64,000 nt of DNA from Tetraselmis striata (lineage: Eukaryota > Chlorophyta > Chlorodendrophyceae > Chlorodendrales > Chlorodendraceae), in assembly GCA_006384855.1 (NCBI GenBank), contig VCJN01002488.1, forward strand, positions 62,001 to 126,000, given 5' to 3'. How positions within the stretch are numbered: the stretch's first letter is position 1; each line of letters starts with the position of its first letter. This document shows, in pieces, positions 1 through 13,095 of the stretch. Below the pieces are notes generated by a model. It worked only from the letters and a program-made list of their open reading frames with translations. It searched no databases and was not told where the DNA came from. The position numbers and the translations under genes are program-made.

Positions 1-2541
1 AAAGTGATGGGGCCTTCGTTACATCCGGAACTGACAATGACCCGCTACTAATAAATCTAAAACTCGCCGAATACCCAAATTAATGCCAAACCCGCTGCTA
101 TGATGTTAGATAGCGGTGCCTCTAAATGGTTTATTGACGATGACTATGTACGTCTAAACAAACTCCGCCCCCCTGCCCCCCCCCCCCCCCCCCCCCCCCC
201 CCGGCCAATAAAATCCGTGTTGTTATGGCTGATGGCCGGATTTCTTTCGCCGCTCAATCGTGCACCCTACAGCTCATTCTCGTTGGATTCACGGCTACTA
301 TTGATTTTGTCGTTACCAATTTACAATGCGCATTTGACTGCGTCCTTGGCTAATCGTTTCTGAAAAACATAACCCGATGTCGAATGGCCTTTTGGAAAGC
401 TCACCTTCCCTAATGGCCACTCAATCACCTGCCCAACTCAAATTGAATAATCTAACGTAGACAGCGTACATGCCAACGCCATGGCCCGAGAAAGAAAGCG
501 TATCGATCCGGATACTGCTGTATTTTTCAGAACGATACTTAAAGAGTGCACGATGCTCCTGGGGCCACAACTTCTGAATCAATTGATGCCGACGTAGTCT
601 CCATTACTCCGAGCGACCAATCCCCTGAATATACAAAACAATCCAATCGCTACTGCTTAAAAATAAAGCAATCTGCCAACCGCTAGACTCTGTTCCCCGA
701 TCTCGCCATGGCTTTGACATGGAAATCCCGCTCATATCGGATGCTAACATACCACCCGGCAAAGTATATCGGCTCTCGCCTGCTGAATAAGACCACAAAG
801 GCTTATCCGCGAGTATTTCTCGCCCTTCGATGCACTTTTATTGTTTGCCAGAAGGGCAACGGTGGTTTATGCATGTGTATCCCCTGCCGCCAACTTAACA
901 AATATACATAGAAGAATGAATTTATTCCTGTCCCGAATGCGGACCAACTATTGGATATGCTTTTCGGCACCTGCATCTACTTTGCCCTTGACCTCGGCCT
1001 AGGATATCACCAGCTCCGCATAAAAGACTCCGATATTCAGAAAACTTCGTTTAAGTGCAAATTTGGACAATTTGAGTTTACGGTTAAGCCATTCGGTTAT
1101 CAAACGCCCCGACCTTCACCACAGCATTACCGCAGCCAAAACCTACCTCCTTGATACCAACTCGAGGGCATGCATGATTTTTTGTCTTCTATGTGTCACT
1201 TGCAAATCGACCCCGCGCTCCTTACTCGGATTAACACGGCTACACCATTGACCCCATTTACTGTGGCAACTCTATCCCCAACGGCGGCATTACATTCGAT
1301 GCCACTGATAAACTATACTCAATGGCCGATAAAGTATACCTCCCCTGTGCTGACAAAGCCCTATTCATCTCAATTGTCCACAATATCGTGACGCTACTGT
1401 CGGTCATCAAAATATACCGAACGGACCTTACTCAATGTTTCCAAAACCTTTTAGTGGCCACATATGCGCAAAGACACCGTCCAGATGTTATTGCAAATTA
1501 AATAGGCCCAACCAGTCAACGCATAAGGAATTCTACACTAAGACCACTCGGTGAATTATCACCCTTACCCAAATCGTCGCGCCAATGGGAAACGATTTAT
1601 ATGGATTTTATCACCGGTCTCCCATTGTAGAACGGCTACGACGCCATTGTCACCTTCGTGTGTACATTCACCAGACAGCCACATACCATACCTTGCAATA
1701 TGCCCATCGACGTCCCTCAACTCGCCCGCATGTTCCTGGATAACATAAACCACCACCATGGCTTGTGCCGCACCATTATTTCTGACTGTGATTCCAGCTT
1801 CACCTCGGCATTTTGGCAAAACCTATTCCGCCGCCTCAAAACAAAATTAAATGTCTCCTCTGCACAATCCCCTTCCGCAGACTGACCGCACAATGGAACA
1901 AATCCTCCGCTGCGCTTTCGTACAATAAAAAACACGATGACTGGCTCAACACCCTATCCCTTGCCGAGTTTAGTTATAAGAAGTCCTACCACTCGGCAAC
2001 TGAGCATACCCCCTTCGAAGCACGTTGTGGTCTAAATCCCCTAATCCTAGCCAATCTCTTATCCCGCTCTCCGGCCTTCTCACCCAGTGACCTCGTATAA
2101 AAGATTTGTGACATGCACAACCTAATAATTGAACATCTGAATTAGCCGATGCTTATCAAAAAAAATCCGACCGCCGCACCCCCCGGTAGAATTGGCCAAA
2201 GGCGATACTAGAAGTCTTGTCCGCTGACCACCTGCTCCTCCGAAATCAACCAACTAAAAAATCCGCCAACAATATACTGGTCCATTATGGCTAAAGTCTC
2301 TTCACATGCCTACCACCTCATGTTACCGCCCGGTATGGATTGTCACCCGGTTTTTACATTTCCCATCTCCGTCGTTGCAACTCCCATGATACTCCACCCG
2401 ACACTATCCCCGATCGCATTATCTCACCTAAAGATGATTTCGTCGTTGACTGTCACAAACCAACGCGTAGACGGCTCCCGTACCGCTTATACACGCGATT
2501 CCCTCTGCACATGCCCTGACCGATGCCATTTTTCGGTGGGG
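1..2541 (+). pseudogene. Decayed Ty3/gypsy retrotransposon pol
   Basis: Pieces of a Ty3/gypsy polyprotein follow in the usual order but in changing frames. A retropepsin start with MLDSGAS lies at about 100-170. RT blocks run from about 705 to 1100: a segment like PPGKVYRLSPAE, then LNKYT, then FALDLGLGYHQLRIKDSD and KPFG. The integrase zinc-binding and core region is at about 1320-1900 (MDFITGLP near 1600, then IISDCDSSFTSAFW near 1780). A core C-terminal piece, SATEHTPFEARCGLNP, is near 2000, and the GMDCHPVF tether motif of Ty3 integrases is at about 2335. Stops and frameshifts interrupt every domain, so this copy is dead. A 27-base C run at 176-202 sits inside the protease-RT coding stretch. 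The left end lies outside the window and no LTR is recognisable on the right. Confidence 0.85.
176..202. repeat. Poly-C tract, 27 nt
   Basis: An uninterrupted run of 27 C lies inside the degenerate Ty3/gypsy coding sequence just after the protease active-site motif. It is one of about sixteen C or G runs of 11-30 nt in the window. Confidence 0.95.
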
Positions 2542-5372
2542 TAGGAATGTCAGGGTTACGCCCGTAACCCTCACTGCACCACTAACCCCTATATTGCACT
2601 ATACATGATACCGCGTACGGGCACACGTTACTCCGTATTAAGGACCACTAATTCATGATGACATCCGCGTACGGCAGTTCCTAAATATCATACGACCGTC
2701 TTCAACTATCGCACGGTCGTTCCCATCCATTGTACGCGCATTCTGTCTTCCGCACACGCATGCATGCTACCCTATGACGCATGTATCGTACCGTTTGTAC
2801 CTCTGTGGCTCAGCATGCATAATGTTGGTAACTAACTATCGACTAACTGTGCTGACCATGATGCAATATATCCTGAAGATCTTCAAGGCCTCCGAACAAT
2901 ATGCCACGGCTACAGCTTGTGCTCTAAACAATTTGCCACGGCTATAGCTTCTGCTCTGCTTTGCTGACCGATATAGCGGGATCGCTATAAATGCCAAGGC
3001 AATGCCAAAGATCCATAACGTGCGGTTCTGCAACTAACAACCTCTCCATTGCACTTGCATTACATTTCTGTCTGAGCAGGGCACGTATTTATTGTGCATT
3101 GCGCGTACATAAACTCTAGTCTCTGGGTGTAATACTGTACTTGGCGGCGGCTTGCGTGAGGGTGTTTCCTTTGGAATCGAATAGTGCAACCCGTTGTTCC
3201 GCCGACTCGGGGACCTTGTTGTGTTTCGTGCTGCGGGACTCGTCCACCCCCACGTCTTTTCTCCAGAGGGTTATTGCGAGGTGTAATAGGTAAGTGCGAT
3301 GCAATACTGAGGCAAGGACAAGTGGGTTGAGCAGACGGATTGTGGTTACACGCCAGTTGGCCGCCGGCTTATAACTGGCAGGTCGTGGCAGATCGGGCTA
3401 GAGGTCACGGATCACCGGGCGGTAGCAGTGAGATGGCACCATATGTAGTATAGCATATGCTGGGCGCGGGGATTACTCTCGGTTATTTAGCGCATGCAAG
3501 TAGTATATATACGATTATAGTCGTAAAGATAATGAGGATATGGGTACACGTATTATACAAATTATATATGTACCAGTGGTGCGGGTAGTATGGAGGCGAT
3601 ATTCGTCTCAAAAGAATAACTTGCCACATGGCGGCATTATATGGCGGTACATATACTCGAGTAGTCTCAGGTCAATATTGTACTAGTAATCGTACACATA
3701 TGTTTGGTAACTCATCGTATCAATATAGTACTTGTATAATTGTCACACCTACAGTGAACACCGTATCTTTGTGCCTTGTTATGTTACTAATTCGCTGGTT
3801 CTCCCTCCCCCTGCCTCCCTTCTCTCTCATTATCTGACTTTCTCCCTCCCCCCCCCCCCCCCCCCCCCCCCGCTTCCCCGCTCTTCCTCTCTTTCTCACC
3901 TCCCTCCCTCCCTCCCTCTCTTTCGCGCCGCACGCGCGCATGCTGGCGGTTACATTAGGACATGATCAAACAACCGCCGCTTGTCCAGCGTTTAATCAAG
4001 TGCATCAACAAAGCGAAACTGGCACTCAGTGACTGTACTAGCAATTGCTGCATATGACGTCATTAGTGTCTATATTACACACCAGTAACTAAGGATTACG
4101 CATCCGCACTGGCGAGCAACAAGTGGATAAACACAAAATATTGCCTGCGACTATTGTCAACAAGCGTCGAGGTGTCGATCAAAATTACATTTATATGCAT
4201 GAACTCGCGTATTAACTATATCTGTGTCTATGTCTATTTCGTATAGTGTCGAGCGATGAAGCAAGTCGCGAGGGCGACTGTTATTCGTGGCTGCTCCCTA
4301 GCCTGTGCTGGGAGTGAAACATATACTGCATAATTTGTTGATACATTAGTTATTAATAGTGGCAAATCAGAGTACGACGATGACTTATTCATAATGCATA
4401 TATGTGATATTCTTGGCACTTACTAATCGTCTATCAAGACGATGTGCGAAATGCAATTCAGCAGTCGCCTCAACTGCGCACAGAGCAGGGGGCGGGGTGG
4501 CGGAGTTAATATGAGGGATGGTAGATATCGTATAAAATCAGTGAACATGTATATGATAAATATTAACAAGGAATTGTTAATATTATTTGATAAAATCTAT
4601 GATGATAATTTTGTAGATAAGGTTCCTTTATTTATTTACTGCAAGTCACAACAGGTGCAATGCCGGTATTATTATGATTCCTACTCCTGGTATAATAAGG
4701 AGAAGACGTAAATATCAACTACCCGTATACGGACATCAGCATCTGCATATGTCTTCATCAGGTGGTGGCGGCAGCGCGAAAGCAGTGCATGGCTAAGTAA
4801 GACATGCAAGTATCTGCCCACCCGTAGATGAACGTAGTAGTTGTATTATCAAAACGATTCGTGTAGCGGGCGATCGACAACAAGGTCAATAGGACGATAC
4901 GGTATATGTGAGTATTATTATGCTGTACGAACGACGTGACGAGTGAATTGTAGTAGTGACAGCACAATTGGCATGTATAATGATTCTACAAATTATAATT
5001 GAGAACAGTATACTCGCTACTGCAGTCCTATTGAGATACAATTCCACTGGCAACAAATCCGACACATACCGTGCTAAGCCACCACTGCTTTGCCAGGCAG
5101 CGGTTGTGGTAGTATTGTCAGTCGGGGTGTCGTCGATATTGACACAATATTCCCGCGGTCCGCACGCATCGCTCCTAGCTCTTCGTCACTGTTCCGCAGG
5201 CACATAACGTATATAGTCGTCGTCTCCACGACACGCCTAAGTTAATGTGCTAGAGTAAGTCGGAGGGTCCCTTACAGCGCGTTATTGTAAAGGACACTGG
5301 CGAGCAAGACGCTGCAGGCACTAGAAAGAATTGGCAAACGATTAAAGCTCTGCAGTCACTGCGACCACAGTA
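2542..5372. other. Intergenic, no gene recognised
   Basis: No ORF here matches a family I recognise, and no convincing splice chain is visible. The stretch holds a short imperfect tandem duplication at about 2897-2960 (unit near 32 bp, containing GCCACGGCTA), a C run of 24 at 3848-3871 followed by a CCCT-rich pyrimidine tract to about 3925, and AT-rich DNA at 4500-4720. Confidence 0.6.
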
Positions 5373-5674
5373 ATGCAGAATTTGCCAGGAAGCAGCCGTC
5401 GGCACCGCCTCAGGGCGCACGGTCATGGCGGCACTTTTCTTAAAGGATTTGGCGTGCTGATGATCTTGCAGTGCTTGGCTATGCGAGTCGCAGCACAGGC
5501 TCCCCCCGCCGGAGGTACCGCTTTTCATGCCGCGCCAGCAACGGCATATATACACTCTGTCGGAGGCACAATGACTATGGTGGAATGATTTTTTTTGATA
5601 AGATTTACGAGGATTCGCAGTGTTCATTATTGCTGTTTGGAGCACTCAAAGTATCATTGGAACTACAGCGATGG

Positions 5675-5718
<44 letters not shown>

Positions 5719-8089
5719 AGATCAAGAGACCCCTCCGAGACATCAGCGGGCGGGTTTATGCAATCATCGTATGTGGTCTCGTCAGCTTCCGGTTATCTCT
5801 GAGTGACTTCACCAAGCACTCTTCGGTGCCTATCCTGCGCGAAAGGATGACAGTATTTCTTAACCTATCCTGAACCCACCCGTGTGCGCCTTGCTGTTCG
5901 CAGAATCCGGCAATTCTACAGGCTCTCCGTCCGACTCAGATTGGCCGCAGCCAAGTACCCCGAGCAACAGCTCCTCTGAGGCCACTCCAGTGGCAGGCTC
6001 CACAGAGTCATTGGACGACTTCGCGGAAGGAGGACCGTCCTGCCTGAAGGTCACGCAGGCACTTGCCGAGCTGTCGGGACTCAACTTTGCGTCCGTGTAC
6101 GGCGTGGCGCTTGCCGAACAAGGGTTTCTCAGATTCATCGACAGAATGGCCCCGGTAACGGTTCTTATCCCGACCGACGAGGTGACTTCCAGAATCGTGC
6201 CATATCTTGAACGTACAGCATGGGATAGTCTTAGCGCATTGACGTAACATTTGCATGGCAGCATCTTTTTTTATTTGACTCTTTATCTTATTTGACTCAA
6301 AGCGTTTCATCGCCAGTCTCTCAGCGGGCTACCACATCGCTTCATTGAACATGGCGTTCTCATTGAGCTCTGGCTCTCCTGTTTGCTAGTTATCTTTCAG
6401 AGCTGTGTAGTGTGTGTCATGTTACTGGTTTAAGGTTAGCATCACAGTCTTTGATGCTTTGATAACACCGTGGGGCAAGCTACGCCTTTCTCAAGGAAGA
6501 ACGTGACACTAACAAGCAGAAATCTGTGTCTACAAGGCGTTCTACAGGCTGGCAGGCCTTTACTCAGAGTTATCGTTGACAGACATTTTGGATGACGAGT
6601 ACTTCATTCAACGAGTTCTCCAGTTTCACATCCTACCAGAGGTGACACCGCCCTCCTCTCCCTGCTGCCTGTGCTTTTAATGCGCGCTTGCAACAGGAGC
6701 TGCATGCCCCGCAACATGCTCTTACAGTTTGCTGAGCACGATAAGCATGTCACTCCGCAGCTTGCGTCAAGGAAGGATCTGCTGGAGCTGGGGAAGAGAT
6801 TCCAAACGCTGGACGGCGGGAACGTCGTTTCGGTCGTCTCCTCGGCTGATGACACAAGCAACAACAGCACCCGTGGCTCCCGGACTCGCCTTCAAGGGGC
6901 TATCGGCAGCTACGCCACCGTTCTGGGTGATATACAGCTGGGGGACCTATGCCCGGTAAGTCACCGCACCAGACGCCACCATGGCTGCCAGGATTCACCC
7001 ACTGCAAACAGATTGAGCAAAGACTGCTCACGGCATGTACTCCTGGCAGTGTTTCATCCGGCAGCGCTCTGACCGTGTCCTTGCTGCAGGATATCCAAAT
7101 ACATTTCATCGACAACGTGATGCTCCCACCGCAAGGCAACATCGACCAGTGGCAGCGCCGAAGGAACATTCTGCCACCACCACCACCGCCGGCACAGAAC
7201 GCCGCACGTGGGCCCGTGGCAGCGAGTCGCCAGGAGCCAAACCCACAGCCTGATGGCGTGCCGTCACCGGCCATGTCTTCAAACGGAGAGTCATCCCCAG
7301 TAGAGTCGTCAACACCACCAAGGGGCGCACAGAATGACAACAGCAGCAACGAGAGCAACGGCAGCAGCAGTAGCGCTGCCGCACGCCGGACCAGTCGTGT
7401 TCTCAGCCCGCCGCCGCCCCCCCCTCCCGCGACAACCGTTACTCTTCCTTTCGGCATTTCAACAGCGGTGGTTCCGCTACCTGCCGCCGGCGGAAGCAGC
7501 GATGAACCAGGTAGGTCGTGCTGATGTCACATGCAGCATCGCGGAGTGCAGAGGCGCAAAGGCGCGCATTCCTTCTTCACCTTTGTAACGGATTAAGCAG
7601 TGTACTCGTTGGTGGACACACCATCTTTCTTACACCCTTTGCTGTTTCTGCCGCGTTACATACGTAGGCGACGCTGGCGCGTTTCCATTTGGATTTGGAT
7701 TTGGCGGGGCAGGGCTCCCCGGAGCTGGGCCAATGGCCGACTTCCTAGGTGGGGGAGCCGGGGGATTTGGCGGCGGCGGACTTGGAGGACTCGGTGGTGG
7801 ACCTGGAGGATTTGGTGGAGCCGGAGGATTTGGTGGTGGTGGTGGACTTGGAGGACTTGGTGGTGGTGGAGCCGGAGGATTTGGTGGTGGCCCTGGAGGG
7901 TTTGGTGGTGGCCCTGGAGGGTTTGGTGGTGGCGGAGCTGGAGGGTTTGGTGGAGCCGGTGCCGGAGGATTTGGCGGCGGCGGACTTGGGGGACTCGGTG
8001 GTGGTGGAGCCGGAGGAGGTGGCGGTGGTGGACTCGGAGTATTTGTTGGCGCTGGCCCGTTCGCGGGCGGGGCCGGTGGGTTCCCCTAG
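5373..8089 (+). CDS. Secreted fasciclin (FAS1) protein with Gly-rich tail, six exons
   Basis: Inferred exons are 5373-5514, 5904-6181, 6537-6641, 6761-6955, 7090-7510 and 7668-8089. All junctions are GT-AG and phases match (1,0,0,0,1), giving 520 residues. The N-terminus has a hydrophobic stretch ending VAAQ (residues about 27-42), so it is probably secreted. One FAS1 domain covers about residues 78-254: TVLIPTDE joins AFYRL across an intron, then VLQFHILPE, then IHFIDNVMLPP at the end of the fold. Residues about 255-380 are low-complexity Pro/Ser/Asn with two Pro runs. The last exon encodes about 140 residues of GGFGG and GGLGG repeats ending at TAG. FAS1 proteins usually act in cell adhesion or matrix assembly; a wall or matrix role is inferred. 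The gene at 28344-30145 shares two intron sites and the same layout. Confidence 0.85.
5678..5714. repeat. (GA)n microsatellite
   Basis: About 18 GA units lie in the first intron (5515-5903) of the fasciclin gene. Confidence 0.95.
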
Positions 8090-8947
8090 CTGACAGTCGT
8101 CATTACTGGAAAAATCGGATTGTGGCGAGAACTCAACAAGGGCCCGATGCTCTCGTCACCTGGCCACAACTTCGCCGAGAGAGAGGTCTCGCCAGCTGCA
8201 AGCACCGAGCGGCATACCGATGACATCCCCTCCGCAGCAGTAGATAGACAATGTAGACGTTGACTTGGGTTTTACCTGTGTACATGTTTCTCAAGTATAG
8301 CGTTGTACCGCAGCACTGACAGTCTGTTTTAATACAAGTGCATTGAACCTATTACAGTACCCAGGTCCCCATCGCTTGCTGATCAGAAGCTGAACAGTCC
8401 TGATCATCTGTTTCCCCAATGCCCTCTTCACATGCACTACTCTCACTTGAATTTGACCGAATGGCAATTGCCATGGCTGCGGCCATCCCGACAAGAGACA
8501 TGCACCGAGTCTCCCTGGAATCCGCATGGGAAAGTTATTGCATGAATCACATATGCCGTGGAATTTTGGCATTCGTGGATTTTTGGTACAGCATGTAACA
8601 GGCTGTAACACCGTGCTTTGATACAGTCCGATTTATTTAATGTCAGCTAGTCAAATACTCCATGTAGTCATGCAGTCACAGAAAACCTTGCTGACAATGC
8701 ACGGTCTAGGCGCAAGCGGCGTAACTTTCTGCACAAATACGCAGTAGTGGCGTCAGTGGTGCGATGGTTACATTAGGGATGCTCAGGCATCAATACTGGA
8801 TTACATATCCAGCAATCTACATTACAAAGTCCCACCATATTGTACAAAGCGCAACATACTATGGTGCAACATATGCTCTTGGATTATAGTCATCCAAGAT
8901 GAGAGCTAAGCTTTCCAGGAAGCACAGCAGGATAGCTGGAACAATGC

Positions 8948-10357
8948 CTAAGGGAATGACATACCCATGCCAGCAGCCGGAAACGGCCCTGCGCGGCGGC
9001 CGCCGCCGGAAGCAGCTGGCATCCCAAACATACCCATGCCGCCGCCAGCAGCTCCAAAAGGAAAAGCAGAGCCGCCGACACCGGCCGCTCCGGGAAAAGA
9101 GTCGGCGCCCGGAAAGCCCGGAAAACTGAAGCCGGCGCCAGAACCAGCATCACCACCGGCAAAGCCTCCCGCCATGGGAAATGCGCCAGGAAATCCAGAT
9201 CCGGCATCGGTGGCCATGAAGTCACCGAGCCCAGGGAAGCCAGCCGCACCACCGCTGCCCCCACCAAAGAGGTCAGCGAGACCGCCAGGTAGTGCGCCGC
9301 TCGCAGCGGCTGATCCGCCTCCGGCACCGAAAGGGAAGGATGAGGCATCTCCGGCAGCACCGCCAGTGAATCCTCCCATGAAGTCGAAAGGGCCTGAGGC
9401 AGTGTCACCGCCTCCAGGGATACCGAACGGCAGGCCAGATGCGCCCATTGTCGCATCCATGCCGCCAAAGTCCGGCATGCTAAAAGGAAGGCCAGCTGCG
9501 GCACCAGTGGCGCCTGTTGCTGCGTCACCGCCACCAAAGCCGGTAAAGGGTAGAGCGGAGACGGCTTCGGTCACAGCTTCCGCCCCAGGAAGTAATGCCG
9601 TGTCTGCAGCATCACCACCGGCCACCGGGGGTGTCGTCAGACACTCCGCTCCCAGCAACAAGCATGCTGAGGGGGATTGAGCAACGCAAGGCCTCAACTC
9701 AATTTTCTTGGGGCAGCATACCTGTCAGAACCGGAACTTCAAGGACGATCGTCTCGACGCCTGTTTCACCATTGGCTGAAGTAAGTAACACAGTAATCCC
9801 CATGTTCATGCTCATGCAGGTGCAGCGTGTAACTCACATGGAGGCAAATAGATATGAAACATATACACCCCAATATTGACAGTGGCGCCTATTATATCGC
9901 CTCGCGTACTGTGCCAGCATAATTTGAAGCGGCTGAGCATGCCACTGATGTTTTGAGTGTGCATTCACAACTTTCTGATGTGCATTCACAACTCCTTTCC
10001 CCGGCGAATGGCACGTGGTCGCCTTGAATTAACAGCTTATTTGAATGGTACATATAGGCAGGAACATATCTTCATAGAATATATTGTTCATTGATTATAG
10101 TCGTCATTCATTATGTTATATCCGAGGTGCCTTTGTAGTGAATAGAGCAAAGTTCTAAAAGTGGGCAGAGCCGACAGTGAATGTGCATAGTAATTTACCA
10201 GCTAATCTCCTTGGACGAGTGCATACATATATGCAGGGTCCTTACCAGGTGACTCGCCGTCCTGAGCCACCGCATTTCCCGCGAGAACTAGAAGTACTGC
10301 AACTGAACCGACCAGGATCCTCAACATGGGTCTGCTCCGCCCGCCGACACTTGCCAT
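8948..10357 (-). CDS. Secreted Gly-rich protein, three exons, FAS1-less relative
   Basis: Inferred exons, in transcript order, are 10357-10246, 9775-9722 and 9666-8948. Every junction is phase 1 and the chain gives 294 residues. The start is the ATG just before a clear signal peptide (MASVGGRSRPMLRILVGS, then a VLLVLAG core, ending NAVAQ). The middle exon is only 54 nt. Residues about 60-294 are Gly/Ala/Phe/Pro-rich, with FPG, GGG and FPFG words spaced by Asp. The layout resembles the tails of the two FAS1 genes in this window, but I find no FAS1 domain in the intron space. It is probably a matrix protein that lost, or never had, the adhesion domain. It lies tail to tail with the fasciclin gene to its left. 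The reverse strand is open by base composition only. Confidence 0.65.
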
Positions 10358-12114
10358 CTTGCCGGCCTTTTCTGACGGTTTGCTGTGCCTGTCAAGATCG
10401 ACGCGCAAGAGTGATCGAGTCAAAGCGCGAGGTATGAACGCCGGATGCAGTTCCATCAGTCTTTGGGAATCGATGAAGCCGGACACGGTCACCGGTAGCC
10501 AAACAGCAAGTGTAGAAAAAAAAATTCTAACAAGGGCCAGCTAAGACAGCTCGGCATCGCGCGATTCATTTAAGCACAGTCAGGGGGTCAAGGGTGCAAA
10601 ACCGACTCACTTCCTGACGCAATGGGAGCGAACAGCGATAAGTTTTCAGTGAAAATACGAAAGCGGCAGATCTTCGCTGTGTCTTGAATTCAACAGTGCT
10701 AGCTGTGTGTGGTTGTAATACCAACACGCGGGGGAAGACGTAAAACTCTGCGCGTGACATTGACGGTGGCGAAACATTTCAGCATATTATTAACTTCTGG
10801 CAGTGGCATGCGCGCGAATTCATTCATCCTTAATCCTTACGTCGTCCTGGCCTCGCAATATTTTCTTGGGCTAGTCAAGCTTGAAATCTTCATTGACGGC
10901 CGACGTTCGGCAGTGGTCCTACGGCGTCAGTTCGTCCGGCGCTTCACCTCCCGGGAATGTACGTAGATGCCAGGTATTTGATGTCAATGCCCGGAGCCTA
11001 CTGTAATTGCCTAGTCGACTTTCAGCGCGCGTACTTATACCACCCACGTAGGTCACTGATGGCCTGTGCATTATTACGTATAATGACATCCTTGTACATA
11101 AATTTCAGGAGGCCTGACCGTCAACATCAATCCTGCTAGCGGCCAAAATGATAATATACAGGGTGCCGTTGAGGTCAACCGTCGGAATACTCGTACAAGG
11201 ATCTGGCGAAATCCGCGCAGTACTGCCTCATCACTAACACTATATGGATGAACAAGCTCTACCAAAGTGTACACTCCCCTAGCCACTATCTACGTAAGGG
11301 CGTGCCATACTTGGCGTACCAAAGCGACAAGTGATGATTATGTTGTCGTGGCTCTAGCGGCTATATAGTATGATGTCCAGTACAGGTACCTCCCCTCACC
11401 ATGGCAACTTGATTGCTTGATTGACAAGGCGCCTACGCGGCAAACTTCAGCTACAGTACATACAGTCACCAGGGGCACACAACGTTGCACAAATCATTCG
11501 GAGTGCTCATTGGTGATGCAAGTCCACAGTCCCTGTGCGAGTGCTAGGGACGACACATGGTGTCCAAAGCTCTCAGCTGCAGCATCTCCACATCCAGCCA
11601 GAAGAAATCAGACGTTGATCCTGGGTGACTCTCATTCAGGACGGTGCTGCTAGTGGAGCACATGATAATAAGCCCAACCAAGTTCGAGCAATCGCATTTC
11701 ATGCATGCCTGGGTTAGCGCAACGAGAACAACAATCCCAGCGCATGAAATCGATGACCACATAACCTACTGGTCCGTCCATGGCGTGATGTCGGGTATGT
11801 ATAGCAAGCAGGGACGCAAACAGGCACTCTGACAGTCAAAGGCATCGCAGGGTCATGGCAGGTACAAACGCTGAAAGAGGGGCACTGCCACCGCGGCGCC
11901 GATGGTGTGCTGGCGGGACTGTCTGGCGGCACGGCTGGTTGGACATACAATTGTATTATAGACTTTGTAGCAAACACCGCGCTGCAGGCAGGGCGCGTGG
12001 TTTCTCAACCATGGCCAGATCACAGTTAGGTACCCTGAGTGCCCCCCCCTTCTTGATGTGTGCTACCAAGAGTTGCGCCTATGAGCCGGTACAGGTAGCT
12101 GGCTGCCCGCAGAC
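10358..12114. other. Intergenic, no gene recognised
   Basis: This should hold the promoter of the Gly-rich gene (its left part) and the 3' flank of NF-YA (its right part). ORFs here are short and match nothing I know. Confidence 0.55.
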
Positions 12115-13095
12115 TCAGCCTGCATTCTCCTCCGAGTCGGATTTCGACGCCTCGGATATATTGTGCTTTTGCCGCCACTCCTCCAGCTCCGCTGACGTCA
12201 GAAACCGCCCCCCAGGGCCGCGCGGCCGCCGCACCGCGTGGTTATGCCGCGATTTGTGCAGGTACGGCCGGCGCGCCGTCAGCATCTTGTTCTGCTCTTC
12301 CGCCTTGGCCCGCTGCTGGCGCCGCCTCAGAATGGCGGCGTACTGCTTTGCGTTCACGTACACGGGGTCCTGCATTGCCACCACGACCGCAGGGGTCAGG
12401 GCAGTGGGAATCGCAGCTGGGCCGTCGCCGTACAGTAACTTCACTCCCCACCCCAGCACTCTCGAGCAAACTTAAAGAGAAAATAACGAGTTGCTTTTCA
12501 AACCCACACTAACGAAACGATGCGCATCCAGGGAGGGGCGATCCAACATCACAGAGCAAAAAGCATATCAGGGGGGGGGGGGGGGGGGGTTGCTGCACAG
12601 AGGGCTTACCTCATCCACGGCTGTATTCTCCTGTGGGATAGGGACCCTGGAGCTCGGCCCAGCAAGCTGCGCGTTTGGCTTGGCGTAGCTGTTGTATATA
12701 CTGCTATAATACGACGGATCCACCACGTAGTTTGGGGCGCCGGCGCCGGGGACCTGCATGCCGCCCACGCCCGGCGGCGGCAGTGCAAGCGTGGCGGAAG
12801 GCGCGGGGCCTGTGGGCGGGGCAGACGCGGCGTGCTGCTGGGGACAAGCTGGCGCAGGCTGCTGCGGGGCTGGCAGTCCCGGGTGGTGCTGGTAGCCCAG
12901 GGGGATGCCGGACGTCGGCTGCACCGTTGTCGCTGTTGTGGACCCTGGCAGCAGCCCCAGGATGGGGATGGACAGCGACGGCGCGTGGGGGACTGCGCTG
13001 CTGCCGCTTGGAGCGGCCGGTGCGGGGAGCGCTGCCGCTGCTGCTGCCGCATTGTTGGCGTGTGCTGCGACGCCCGCGTACTGCGGATCCCACAT
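12115..13095 (-). CDS. NF-YA (CCAAT-binding factor subunit A / HAP2)
   Basis: This is the sequence-specific subunit of the NF-Y trimer, which binds CCAAT boxes in promoters. The C-terminal exon holds the whole conserved core: an NF-YB/YC contact helix beginning PVYVNAKQYAAILRRRQQRA, and the DNA-binding half with RRPYLHKSRHNHAVRRPRG and GGRFL. Key Arg, His and Gly residues of the family are present. Inferred exons are 13095-12610 (donor GAG|GTAAG) and 12438-12115 (acceptor AAG), giving about 269 residues. The N-terminal exon is rich in Ala, Pro and Gln, as in NF-YA activation regions. An in-frame TAG lies four codons above the chosen ATG. The second junction is the least certain, because a 19-base G run (12571-12589) lies in the intron and nearby AG sites compete. 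Untranslated exons further upstream are possible. Confidence 0.9.
12571..12589. repeat. Poly-G tract, 19 nt
   Basis: A run of 19 G (C on the transcribed minus strand) lies within the NF-YA intron, just downstream of its donor site. Confidence 0.95.

Noticed and set aside
7600-8223. 207-residue Trp/Arg-rich ORF on the plus strand.
   Set aside because: It is a frame shadow of the GGFGG repeats of the fasciclin gene. Trp and Arg arise from GGN repeats read out of frame.
8967-9680. Plus-strand 237-residue Pro/Ala-rich ORF.
   Set aside because: It is the antisense of the Gly-rich exon of the minus-strand gene. The minus strand has the signal peptide and matching splice phases. The same applies to the plus-strand ORF at 28549-29115.
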